DNA from: Leptolyngbyaceae cyanobacterium CSSed165cm_216 | GTDB lineage: Bacteria > Cyanobacteriota > Cyanobacteriia > Phormidesmidales > Phormidesmidaceae | Length of the DNA: 10,263 nt | Direction of reading: 5' to 3' | Assembly (NCBI GenBank): GCA_007135385.1 | Contig: SLIY01000293.1 | Span: forward strand, 1-10,263 | Shown here: piece after piece, positions 1 to 6,371 of the stretch | How positions within the stretch are numbered: position 1 is the first letter of the stretch | Layout of the letters: the number at the start of each line of letters is the position of its first letter | Program-made: the position numbers and the translations under genes | The notes under the pieces: model-generated | Seen by the model: the letters and a program-made list of their open reading frames with translations, nothing else | Database searches by the model: none | What the model was told of the DNA's origin: nothing

Positions 1-57
1 CAAGTCCAGCTCGGGAACAGGAGTTATCCCACCAGCAGAACGCCAGGTCTGGACTTG
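1..57. repeat. Inverted repeat 3' of ndhD
   Basis: CAAGTCCAG at 1-9 is repeated as its exact reverse complement, CTGGACTTG, at 49-57, with 39 bases between. It lies about 50 bp beyond the ndhD stop, so it could help end or stabilise the ndhD transcript, but it has no T-run. Positions 2-64 also carry an open plus-strand frame of 20 codons ending in TGA, which could be the tail of a convergent gene outside the window. The frame is too short to judge. Confidence 0.25.
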
Positions 58-105
58 GATTTGATGCAATTTCGGATGAATCGAAAATTCTTGCAGCTAA
101 ACCCG

Positions 106-1719
106 CTAGTCAACCACGCTGGTTCCGGCAGTAGTAGCCGCATTCGCGATCGCCACAGAGGGTGCCGCCAACACATGATCGTAAAGCGCACCAGGATGTT
201 CAGCTACCAGTAGGGTATTTTGCACCCGTCCAGCGACCTCAACCGTCTTCACGTCATAAACTTGAGTCGCTAGCTTGGGATACAGGCCAATCGCAATAAT
301 GGGCACCAGTAAACAGAGGGCAACAAAGGATTCCCGAGGACGAATATCCAGAATGTTGGCCGTCTTGGTAACCACTTGACCGGCATCGCCGTAGAAAATC
401 CGCCGCAGCATCGACAACAAATAGACGGGAGACAGAATCACCCCAATGGCCGAGGCCACAATAATGACGGTCTTAAAGCTAGTGCTGTAGACATCGCTCG
501 TGGCCATCCCCAAGAACACCGCAATCTCACTGACAAACCCACTCATGCCGGGCAGCGCCAGAGACGCCATCGAGGCAGCCGTAAACAAGGCAAATGTAGT
601 AGGCATCTTGCGCGCCATGCCGCCCATCACATCCATGTCCAAGGTATGGGTGCGTTCGTAGGTTACCCCAGATAAGAAGAACATAGCCGCCGCAATTAAC
701 CCATGGGAAATCATTTGCAGCATAGCCCCACTCATGCCTAGGGTGGTAAAGCTAGCGCAGCCAATCAGCACAAACCCCATGTGAGCCACTGAAGAATAGG
801 CCATGCGCCGCTTCAGGTTGTCTTGGGCAAATGCCGTCATCGATGCATAGATGATGTTTATTACCCCCAGAATGGCCAGGAACGGGGCAAAGTACAGATG
901 GGCATCAGGCAACATTTCGATATTCATGCGGATGATGCCATAACCTGCCATCTTCAGCAACACCCCAGCCAGAATCATCGACACGGCCGCTGGGGCTTCA
1001 CTGTGGGCATCAGGTAACCAGGTATGCAGGGGAAAGACTGGCAGCTTCACCGCAAAGGCCACTAAAAAGGCGGAGTAAACCAGAATTTGGAAGGGTAAGG
1101 CGTAATCTTTTTGAGCCAACTCAGTCAAATTGAACGTGACCGTGTCGCCATAAAACGCCATGGCCAATGCCGCTATCAGAATAAAGATAGAGCCGATCGC
1201 TGTGTAAAGAATAAATTTAGTAGCCGCATACAGGCGCTTTTGGCCGCCCCAGATAGAAATCAGCAGATACACTGGCACCAGCTCTAGTTCCCACATCAGG
1301 AAGAACATCACCAGATCCTGGGCCAGGAAAACCCCGACTTGGGCGCTATACATCACCAGCAGCAGGCTGAAATACAGCCGAGGCCGATTGGTAATGTTCC
1401 AAGAGGCCAAGATTGCCAGCGTGGTGATTAGACCACTCAGCACCACCAGAGGCATGGCCAAGCCATCGGCCCCCACAGACCAGGTCAAACCCAACTGGGA
1501 AACCCAGGTGTAGCTTTCAGTCAGTTGTAGACCAGGCTGATTCAGATCATAAAAATTAATGAACGTGTAGAGAATGAGGGAAAATTCGATGAAACCAATC
1601 CCCAAGGCATACCAGCGAAGCGTCTGACCATTACGGTCGGGTAGCACTGGAATTGGCAGGATGGCTAGCAGCGGTAGCAAAACTAGGGTCGTTAGCCACG
1701 GAAATTGCTCGGTAAGCAT
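106..1719 (-). CDS. ndhD: NAD(P)H-quinone oxidoreductase subunit 4 (NdhD), NdhD3/D4-like
   Basis: This is a membrane-arm, antiporter-like subunit of the thylakoid NDH-1 complex, which couples plastoquinone reduction from ferredoxin to proton pumping. It is strongly hydrophobic throughout, as expected for about 14 membrane helices. Family residues are visible, numbered from the chosen start: Glu144 in WELELVPVY, Lys225 in AVKLPVFPLHTWLPDAH, Lys256 in LAGVLLKMAGYG and Glu398 in GFVSEIAVF. These match the conserved Glu/Lys proton-path positions of NuoM. The segment AHSEAPAAVSMILAG resembles NdhD3/NdhD4 (CO2-uptake NDH-1) more than the AHGEATAPAHMLLAG that I recall for NdhD1/D2; that subtype call is inference from memory. 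I chose the ATG at 1719 because GAGA lies 6 nt upstream and homologues begin near MxxxxFPWLTT. An ATG at 1725 and a TTG at 1746 are in frame upstream. Length is 537 aa, normal for NdhD. No ndhF or cup gene is adjacent within the window. Confidence 0.95.
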   Translation of the reverse strand: MLTEQFPWLTTLVLLPLLAILPIPVLPDRNGQTLRWYALGIGFIEFSLILYTFINFYDLNQPGLQLTESYTWVSQLGLTWSVGADGLAMPLVVLSGLITTLAILASWNITNRPRLYFSLLLVMYSAQVGVFLAQDLVMFFLMWELELVPVYLLISIWGGQKRLYAATKFILYTAIGSIFILIAALAMAFYGDTVTFNLTELAQKDYALPFQILVYSAFLVAFAVKLPVFPLHTWLPDAHSEAPAAVSMILAGVLLKMAGYGIIRMNIEMLPDAHLYFAPFLAILGVINIIYASMTAFAQDNLKRRMAYSSVAHMGFVLIGCASFTTLGMSGAMLQMISHGLIAAAMFFLSGVTYERTHTLDMDVMGGMARKMPTTFALFTAASMASLALPGMSGFVSEIAVFLGMATSDVYSTSFKTVIIVASAIGVILSPVYLLSMLRRIFYGDAGQVVTKTANILDIRPRESFVALCLLVPIIAIGLYPKLATQVYDVKTVEVAGRVQNTLLVAEHPGALYDHVLAAPSVAIANAATTAGTSVVD

Positions 1720-1970
1720 GACCATTCTCGTGAGGATTACATACAAAACAGCCAGCGCATTCGACGTTCCGGTTTTCAGTGCGGCTTAAGGCCGACACTT
1801 GTCCTGGATTTCTAAGCCACCAGGACCATTTGCCTATGCTGTTCGCGGCGGCCTACCCTAGCGGATCAGGTCGGAGGACTTCAGCTGGAAGGAGCGTTAC
1901 CCCTAAGGGACAACTTAGATGGTCAAACCGGACCACAACATCGATAGAGAGAAATACCTATCTTTGCGCC
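1720..1970 (-). promoter_or_regulatory. Possible long structured 5' leader of ndhD
   Basis: If the promoter at 1977-2006 is used, ndhD has an untranslated leader of about 250 nt. Several inverted repeats lie within it: GATAG/CTATC at 1943-1947 and 1958-1962; a weak GTT-CCC/GGG-AAC hairpin at 1896-1914; GTCCTGG/CCAGGAC at 1801-1807 and 1820-1826 with a 12-nt loop; and GTG-CGGC/GCCG-CAC at 1779-1798 with a TTAAG loop and one bulged base. I recognise no known riboswitch class. Whether the leader is transcribed is inference. Confidence 0.3.
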
Positions 1971-1976
1971 AGCTCT

Positions 1977-2006
1977 AGTATAGGAAACTTAATAAACATT
2001 TGATAA
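1977..2006 (-). promoter_or_regulatory. Candidate sigma-70-type promoter for ndhD
   Basis: On the minus strand, a -35-like TTATCA (2001-2006, 4 of 6 consensus bases) is followed after 18 bases by TATACT (1977-1982, 5 of 6). This is the best promoter-like pair I found between thrB and ndhD. It would start transcription near 1970. Confidence 0.35.
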
Positions 2007-2236
2007 GCAATTTTGCCATTGAATTGCAAAACATTGACATTAAAATCGCTGATATAAAGGTAGTACAAGGCTTTGAGGGCCTCAAAGGATTTTCCTTAAT
2101 CAAAGTGAGTGGTCACATTTATGTAACTCAATACCTTGAATTATTAAGTTGAGTTGCATCTGGTTGCATCTGAGCGATGGCAACCTAGTGCAGCGTCAAG
2201 CTTTAATCTTAGGGTTGGCATCATTAAGGTCCAAAA
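2007..2236. other. AT-rich non-coding stretch between ndhD promoter and repeat
   Basis: No gene is credible here. It holds the palindrome at 2071-2087; an imperfect inverted repeat AACTCAA/TTGAGTT at 2125-2131 and 2149-2155; two tandem copies of GTTGCATCTG at 2153-2172; and GGTTGC/GCAACC at 2162-2167 and 2180-2185. These could be regulator sites for ndhD, but none matches a motif I can name with confidence. Together with the ndhD leader, the repeat element and the thrB terminator, it makes up the 900-bp gap between ndhD and thrB. Confidence 0.5.
2071..2087. promoter_or_regulatory. 17-bp perfect palindrome
   Basis: CTTTGAGG and CCTCAAAG are exact reverse complements separated by one G. The site is about 65-100 bp upstream of the candidate ndhD promoter on the minus strand, so it could be an operator. 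It has no T-run on either side that would make it a classical terminator. Its function is inferred only from symmetry and position. Confidence 0.3.
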
Positions 2237-2531
2237 TCCCCTCCCTGGAAGGCTACTGTGTACACATATAGTTCCAGAACCTTTGCCGCCAGGGCTTTTC
2301 CCACCCTGCGGGAAGCGCAAGCTCTACATCCCCCAACCCCTGCTACGTGCGTCCTACGGCCTACTCCCAGGACGGGGAAGAAGGGGAGCCGGAAAGCCTT
2401 GTCTGGCCTCCCCCACTCTTCGAGAAGCAAGCTACGCCCATTTTTGGGAGAGGGGGATGGTTGGCGTAGCCTGCCCAGAGGGCTTGGGGGTGAGGGCCGA
2501 GATGTGTATACACGGTAGCCCTGGTAGGGGA
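2237..2531. repeat. Composite GC-rich repeat with terminal inverted repeats (MITE-like)
   Basis: The ends are imperfect inverted repeats. The reverse complement of 2237-2267 aligns to 2502-2531, both reading ATGTGTA-CAC-GTAGCC and closing with AGGGGA. I count 25 identities in 28 aligned columns plus 5 gap columns. The inside is GC-rich and built of smaller palindromes: GCTACGCC at 2431-2438 against GGCGTAGC at 2463-2470, a CCCCCAACCCC / GGGGAAGAAGGGG pair at about 2331-2388, and a TTTTTGGGAGAGGGGG / CTTGGGGGTGAGGG module. From memory, modules of the CCCTCACCCCC...CCCTCTCCCA kind are widespread in cyanobacterial intergenic DNA. No transposase is encoded, and open frames across it look accidental. 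It is either a non-autonomous element or nested small repeats. I found no clear target-site duplication. Confidence 0.5.
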
Positions 2532-2565
2532 CGGTAATGCTTGTCGTATTGGGGCAACCCCGCTG

Positions 2566-2597
2566 AAGATAAAAGGCTTTGGCAAAGCACTTATCTT
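2566..2597 (-). terminator. Hairpin downstream of thrB
   Basis: AAGATAA (2566-2572) pairs with TTATCTT (2591-2597). Inside it, GCTTT (2576-2580) pairs with AAAGC (2584-2588) around a GGC loop, giving 12 paired bases with a small internal loop. It begins 23 nt after the thrB stop on the thrB strand, a good place for a terminator. The T-rich part is inside the stem rather than after it, so efficiency is uncertain. Confidence 0.5.
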
Positions 2598-2619
2598 AAT
2601 TTCTAGCTTTGACAGACCA

Positions 2620-3567
2620 CTAGGTTATCCTGACTCCAGCAATATCCAGACTCAAGCGGTGAGTCCTAACATGCTGGCCTTGCTGTGCCCAGCTGTCAGC
2701 CATCGCCTGTCTCACCGCTTCAGAGGTGGCCCTGGGGGCCAGGGCCAACAGGGTAGGACCAGCGCCACTAATCACTAATCCGTATGCCCCAGCGGCAGTA
2801 GCAGCGGCAGCTACCACCTCGTAGCCAGGAATGAGCGTCTGACGATAGGGCTGATGAATCCGATCGCCGAGAGCGACCCGCAGCCAATCCCCCCGCCCTG
2901 TCTCTAAGCCCCGCAGCAGCAGTCCTAAGTGGGCGGTATTAAAAATGGCATCGGCGCGACTATAACGTTGGGGAAGTACTTGCCGAGCGGCGGCGGTAGA
3001 TAGCTCAAAGTCAGGGATAGCCACCACGGGCACCAGATCGCGATGCCAGGCGATCGGACAAAGCACCCAGGACTCCTGCTCAGGGGTAAGGGGCTCAGAG
3101 GCAACGGATTCAGGGGCAACAGCAAGTTGGCAGCCCCCTGTCAGCGCCGGCACCACATTGTCGGGATGACCTTCCATGGCAATGGCCAACCGGGTTAAGG
3201 CCGATTGATCTAGGGGTGCCCCAGCCAATTGATTCGCCCCCACCAGCCCTCCCACAATCGCCGTGGACGAACTCCCTAGCCCCCGGGCCAAGGGAACCGC
3301 TAAATCAATGGTGATCGCCACGGCAGGCACCGGCTGGCCTAGCTGCTGGTAAAGATAACTGAAGGCCTGGTATGCCAGATTGCGGCTATCAGTAGCAACC
3401 CGATCGGCCTCATCCCCAGTCACCTGGATAGTCAGCGTCCCAGCCGTCCCATCTAAAGCCGTAAATTGAAACCGGTTATACAGGCTCAGGGCCGCCCCCA
3501 GGCAATCAAATCCCGGACCAATATTGGCGGTTGTCGCAGGCACAGTAACGGTGGCAGCTGGGGACAC
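2620..3567 (-). CDS. thrB: Homoserine kinase
   Basis: This cytoplasmic GHMP-family kinase phosphorylates L-homoserine with ATP to O-phosphohomoserine, the substrate of threonine synthase. Numbered from the chosen start, residues near 10-25 carry VPATTANIGPGFDCLGAAL, typical of ThrB. The GHMP ATP-binding loop PLARGLGSSS lies near 92-101, EGHPDN near 132-137, and the C-terminal glycine motif GLVISGAGPT follows near 259. Length is 315 aa, usual for the family. There is no ATG in a suitable place. GTG at 3567 has GGAG 9 nt upstream and gives MSPAATVTVPATTANIG. TTG at 3582 is the only other in-frame start before a stop and has no ribosome-binding site. The gene diverges from the SLH gene and stands alone; neither hom nor thrC is adjacent. 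Confidence 0.96.
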   Translation of the reverse strand: MSPAATVTVPATTANIGPGFDCLGAALSLYNRFQFTALDGTAGTLTIQVTGDEADRVATDSRNLAYQAFSYLYQQLGQPVPAVAITIDLAVPLARGLGSSSTAIVGGLVGANQLAGAPLDQSALTRLAIAMEGHPDNVVPALTGGCQLAVAPESVASEPLTPEQESWVLCPIAWHRDLVPVVAIPDFELSTAAARQVLPQRYSRADAIFNTAHLGLLLRGLETGRGDWLRVALGDRIHQPYRQTLIPGYEVVAAAATAAGAYGLVISGAGPTLLALAPRATSEAVRQAMADSWAQQGQHVRTHRLSLDIAGVRIT

Positions 3568-3659
3568 GACATCAGGCTCCAAACGGTGGAAAAGTCAGGG
3601 GGAGGGGGAAAGCGATGTGGATAGTACCACTTTTTGAGTAACCTTTGGCACACTAGGAG

Positions 3660-4073
3660 ATGATGAATGAGGCATTGGCGATGACGTTATCCACCCCCTT
3701 GCGACGGGCAATAATGTTGGGATTGGGGACAGCAATGCTAGGGGCATCTAGCTTGGCCGCTCCCGTTCCTTCGGCACAGGCTCAAGACGGCTCGTCTGAA
3801 CTGGTGATGCCGTTTAGCGATGTGCCCGAAGACCACTGGGCTTACCAGGCCTTACTAAATTTGGCGGGGGTCCATGGCTGCGTCAGTGGCTATCCCGATG
3901 GCACCTTTCAAGGGGACAATACCGTCAGCCGCTACGAGTTTGCCGCCGGGATGGACGCCTGTATGGCGGTGCTCACCCAAATGGTGGTCCAACAGCAGCA
4001 AGAGAACGTGCAAGAGGTGAACGCCATTATTGATGCTATGGAAGAATCCTTGGAGGAGCTGCGCCAACTATAG
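3660..4073 (+). CDS. Secreted single-SLH-domain protein, like a porin N-terminus without the barrel
   Basis: Residues 1-41 form a signal peptide: RR, then a hydrophobic stretch IMLGLGTAMLGASSLA, with likely cleavage after AQA. An SLH domain follows at about 51-104 (PFSDVPEDHWAYQAL, then GYPDGTF, then SRYEFAAGMDAC) with cysteines at 74 and 101. Residues 105-137 are a Gln/Glu-rich helix that may form a coiled coil. Cyanobacterial SLH/OprB porins (SomA type) carry the same order of signal, SLH with two cysteines, and coiled coil, then a large beta-barrel. Here the protein stops at 137 aa. The SLH domain of such porins binds peptidoglycan-linked polysaccharide, so a periplasmic cell-wall-bound protein is inferred. 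AGGAG at 3655-3659 touches the ATG at 3660 and lies 3 nt before the ATG at 3663. An ATG at 3681 with GAGG 8 nt upstream is also a good start. The gene converges on thrS with 10 bp between stops. Confidence 0.85.
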   Translation: MMNEALAMTLSTPLRRAIMLGLGTAMLGASSLAAPVPSAQAQDGSSELVMPFSDVPEDHWAYQALLNLAGVHGCVSGYPDGTFQGDNTVSRYEFAAGMDACMAVLTQMVVQQQQENVQEVNAIIDAMEESLEELRQL

Positions 4074-4083
4074 GCGCGATGAT

Positions 4084-5886
4084 CTAAAAGTCTTCCCGAT
4101 TGGCGATCGCCCCAGTTACCCGCTGCACCACATCAGCCACTGGCAGCACTCCCATTTCTCCCTGGGCTCGGGTACGGATACTCAGCGCGTTAGCCTCCAG
4201 TTCCTTGGCCCCTACCACAGCCATGATCGGCACTTTGGCTTTTTCGCCATTGCGCACCATCTTGCCTAGGCGATCGCCGCTAGTATCCACTTCCACCCGG
4301 ACTCCTTGGGTCGCGAACTGCTCCGCCACCAATTGGGCAAAGCCCACCTGTTCTTCGGTTACCGGCAACAGGCGCAACTGTACCGGGGCCAGCCACAGGG
4401 GAAAATCCCCAGCATATTCTTCGATCAAAATACCTATCAGCCGTTCCAGAGAACCAAAGGGGGCGCGATGAATCATCACCGGACGTTGGCGGGAACCGTC
4501 TTCAGCCACATATTCCAGGTTAAATCGTTCAGGCAGGTTATAGTCCACTTGCACGGTGCCCAACTGCCACTCGCGATCAAGGGCATCCCGCACAATAAAG
4601 TCTAATTTGGGACCATAGAAAGCTGCTTCCCCAACCCCTTCAAAGTGAGCCATGCCCAGGGTTTCTACGGCGCGGCGAATGGCATTTTCCGCCTTGTTCC
4701 AGGCGGCTTCAGAACCAATATACTTATCGGCATCAGGATCTCGGAAGCTCAGCCTAGCCCGAAACGACTTATCTAGCTTCAGAGCCCGCAGGGTGGACTG
4801 AATTAGGTCCACCACCTTGAGAAACTCGTCATCCAGCTGTTCAGGCGTCACAAAAAGATGAGCATCGTCCTGGGTAAAGCCTCTCACCCGGGTTAGGCCC
4901 CCCAGTTCCCCCGATTGCTCATAGCGATAGACAGTGCCAAATTCCGCCAGACGCATGGGTAGCTCTCGGTAAGAGCGCAGGGCCGCTTTATATAGCTGAA
5001 TGTGAAACGGGCAGTTCATCGCTTTCAGAACAAACCCTTCATCCTCATCGGCCCCCATCATCGGAAATAAGTCATCCTTGTACTTCTGCCAATGCCCAGA
5101 GGTTTTAAACAAGTCTACCCGGCCAATGTGGGGGGTCACCACCGGCTGGTAGCCCCGCTTCACCTGCTCTTGTTTAAGAAAATTTTCTAACGTTTCCCGC
5201 AGAATAGTGCCCTTTGGGGTCCATAGGGGCAACCCTGGACCCACCTCATCGGCAAAAATAAACAATCCTAACTCTTTGCCCAACTTCCGGTGATCCCGGC
5301 GCTTGGCTTCTTCCCGTCGCCGCTTATACTCTTGCAACTGTTCCGGCGTTTCCCAGGCCGTCCCATAAATACGTTGGAGCTGAGCCCGGTTTTCATCACC
5401 ACGCCAATAAGCCCCAGCCACGCTTTCCAGATCAAAGGCCTTGGGATGCAGATCCCCGGTGGTAGCCACATGGGGGCCAGCACACAAATCCCACCACTCG
5501 TCCCCCAAATGGTAGAGAGTAATTGGATCCTCCAGATCGGCCAAAATCTCTAATTTGTAGGGTTCGCCCAGCGCTTCGATCCGCTGCTCCGCCTCGGCCC
5601 GGGAGACCGTCTCTTTCACCACCGGCAGCTTCCGGTTGATGATCTTGATCATCTCTTTCTTGATCGCTTTGAGGTCTTGTTCGGTGAAGGGCTCCGGACT
5701 GTCAAAGTCGTAGTAAAAGCCATAGTCAATCCAGGGACCGATGGTGACCTGGGCCTTGGGAAACAGCTTTTGCACCGCCATCGCCATGACATGGGAGAAT
5801 GTATGGCGAATCCGCTTCAGGTCTTCCGACTCACTGGTGCGGGGTAAGACAACGGGAGAGTTAGCTGGCTGCACAGAAGAGGCCAT
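4084..5886 (-). CDS. thrS: Threonine--tRNA ligase
   Basis: This cytoplasmic class II synthetase charges tRNA-Thr and edits Ser-tRNA-Thr. The 600-aa protein begins directly with the editing domain: HTFSH (His28, His32) and DLCAGPH (Cys135, His139) form the editing site. The catalytic core includes motif 2 around RLAEFGTVYRYE and GLTRVRGFTQDDAH near 312-343, and motif 3 around HRAPFGSLERLIGILIEE near 473-490. The zinc ligands of the active site are present: Cys292 in AMNCPFH, His343 and His473. The C-terminal anticodon-binding domain starts near 500 (LAPVQLRLLPVTEEQ). Compared with E. coli ThrRS (642 aa) the N-terminal TGS domain is absent, as I recall for cyanobacterial enzymes. The ATG at 5886 has no clear Shine-Dalgarno sequence; GTTACCC lies just upstream. 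See the leader entry for possible regulation. Confidence 0.98.
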   Translation of the reverse strand: MASSVQPANSPVVLPRTSESEDLKRIRHTFSHVMAMAVQKLFPKAQVTIGPWIDYGFYYDFDSPEPFTEQDLKAIKKEMIKIINRKLPVVKETVSRAEAEQRIEALGEPYKLEILADLEDPITLYHLGDEWWDLCAGPHVATTGDLHPKAFDLESVAGAYWRGDENRAQLQRIYGTAWETPEQLQEYKRRREEAKRRDHRKLGKELGLFIFADEVGPGLPLWTPKGTILRETLENFLKQEQVKRGYQPVVTPHIGRVDLFKTSGHWQKYKDDLFPMMGADEDEGFVLKAMNCPFHIQLYKAALRSYRELPMRLAEFGTVYRYEQSGELGGLTRVRGFTQDDAHLFVTPEQLDDEFLKVVDLIQSTLRALKLDKSFRARLSFRDPDADKYIGSEAAWNKAENAIRRAVETLGMAHFEGVGEAAFYGPKLDFIVRDALDREWQLGTVQVDYNLPERFNLEYVAEDGSRQRPVMIHRAPFGSLERLIGILIEEYAGDFPLWLAPVQLRLLPVTEEQVGFAQLVAEQFATQGVRVEVDTSGDRLGKMVRNGEKAKVPIMAVVGAKELEANALSIRTRAQGEMGVLPVADVVQRVTGAIANREDF

Positions 5887-5894
5887 GGATCAAC

Positions 5895-5990
5895 GGGTAA
5901 CAACTAAGACCAGTTTAGCGATTATTGGCTGTGCCATTGTGAGGGAATTTCGAGTACGGTTACCCCTCCCTCAAAGGACGGATGTTACCC
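5895..5990 (-). promoter_or_regulatory. thrS leader with competing complementary segments (possible pseudoknot)
   Basis: Reading along the thrS mRNA, GGGTAAC occurs at 5990-5984 and again at 5965-5959, and its exact complement GTTACCC is at 5901-5895, ending 8 nt before the start codon. Between them TGAGGGA (5973-5967) pairs with TCCCTCA (5946-5940) to form a 7-bp stem with a 20-nt loop. The second GGGTAAC lies inside that loop. Its pairing with GTTACCC near the AUG would give an H-type pseudoknot, and the first GGGTAAC could compete for the same partner. Translational control of thrS is known in E. coli, but applying that here is inference. Confidence 0.35.
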
Positions 5991-6371
5991 AAGATCCCCC
6001 AACTTTTAGCAAGTTATGATAGCTTTAGTTAGGCAGCTACCTTTGCGAACCTGTAGGTTTACCTAGCTGAACTATTTTCCTGAGTTTACTGGTTTGATAG
6101 TTTTATCGGTTTAGCGCCCTCAGTCCGATATGGGCTTTCTTCAGAGAGGGTGGTCAATTTTTCTTAAAACTTGACAGGCTAAGGGCCGATAAAGAGTTTC
6201 ATACCCGTTACTCCAGATAATTTAGTTAGCTTTACCTACAAAGTTGTTTGCTGTTGGGTATGTTGTGCTATGCTACCTGACTGAGATCTGAAGCTAGTAA
6301 GTACATAAGTCTCAAGGTTGTGTGTACTGGCAACAGATTGAACATTCTGAAGAGCTTTTAACACCTGAAAT
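5991..6371. other. Gene-free divergent region between thrS and the 78-aa protein gene
   Basis: No credible coding frame is present. It must hold the promoters of thrS (leftward) and of the small gene (rightward). For thrS, TATCAT at 6016-6021 (minus strand) is a possible -10 without a good -35. For the small gene, an extended -10-like TGCTATGCT ends at 6274 with a poor -35. A 23-bp near-palindrome sits at 6153-6175. I see no tRNA or known riboswitch here. Confidence 0.4.
6153..6175. promoter_or_regulatory. 23-bp near-perfect palindrome
   Basis: GTCAA-TTTTT and TAAAA-C-TTGAC are symmetric about one central base: 9 of 11 possible pairs match, and the outer five pairs GTCAA/TTGAC are perfect. 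It lies midway in the thrS / small-protein gap, about 200 bp before the latter, so it could be an operator for a dimeric regulator. No regulator can be named. Confidence 0.3.

Noticed and set aside
1779..2003. A 74-codon plus-strand frame upstream of ndhD.
   Set aside because: There is no ribosome-binding site and the product has no recognisable features. It runs antisense to the probable ndhD leader.
2034..2058. Perfect TTGACA followed by TATAAA on the plus strand.
   Set aside because: The spacing is only 13 bases, too short for a sigma-70 promoter, and no plus-strand gene follows.
2153..2172. Two tandem copies of GTTGCATCTG as the start of a CRISPR or larger tandem array.
   Set aside because: There are only two units with no spacers and no further copies.
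2154..2585. Several overlapping open frames on both strands (2154-2537, 2224-2430, 2258-2518, 2361-2585).
   Set aside because: They all cross the composite GC-rich repeat, have no ribosome-binding sites, and their products are Pro/Gly/Arg-rich without any domain. They are by-products of stop-poor repeat DNA.
3660..4073. SLH gene called as a porin pseudogene.
   Set aside because: There is no barrel remnant downstream in any frame, as thrS starts immediately, and the reading frame, signal peptide and start signals are intact.
5887..5990. T-box riboswitch in front of thrS.
   Set aside because: I see no T-box sequence or specifier-loop architecture, and T-boxes are not expected in cyanobacteria.
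5741..6019. A 92-codon plus-strand frame overlapping the start of thrS.
   Set aside because: Most of it is antisense to the well-supported thrS N-terminus, and the rest covers the leader; it has no domain or start signal.
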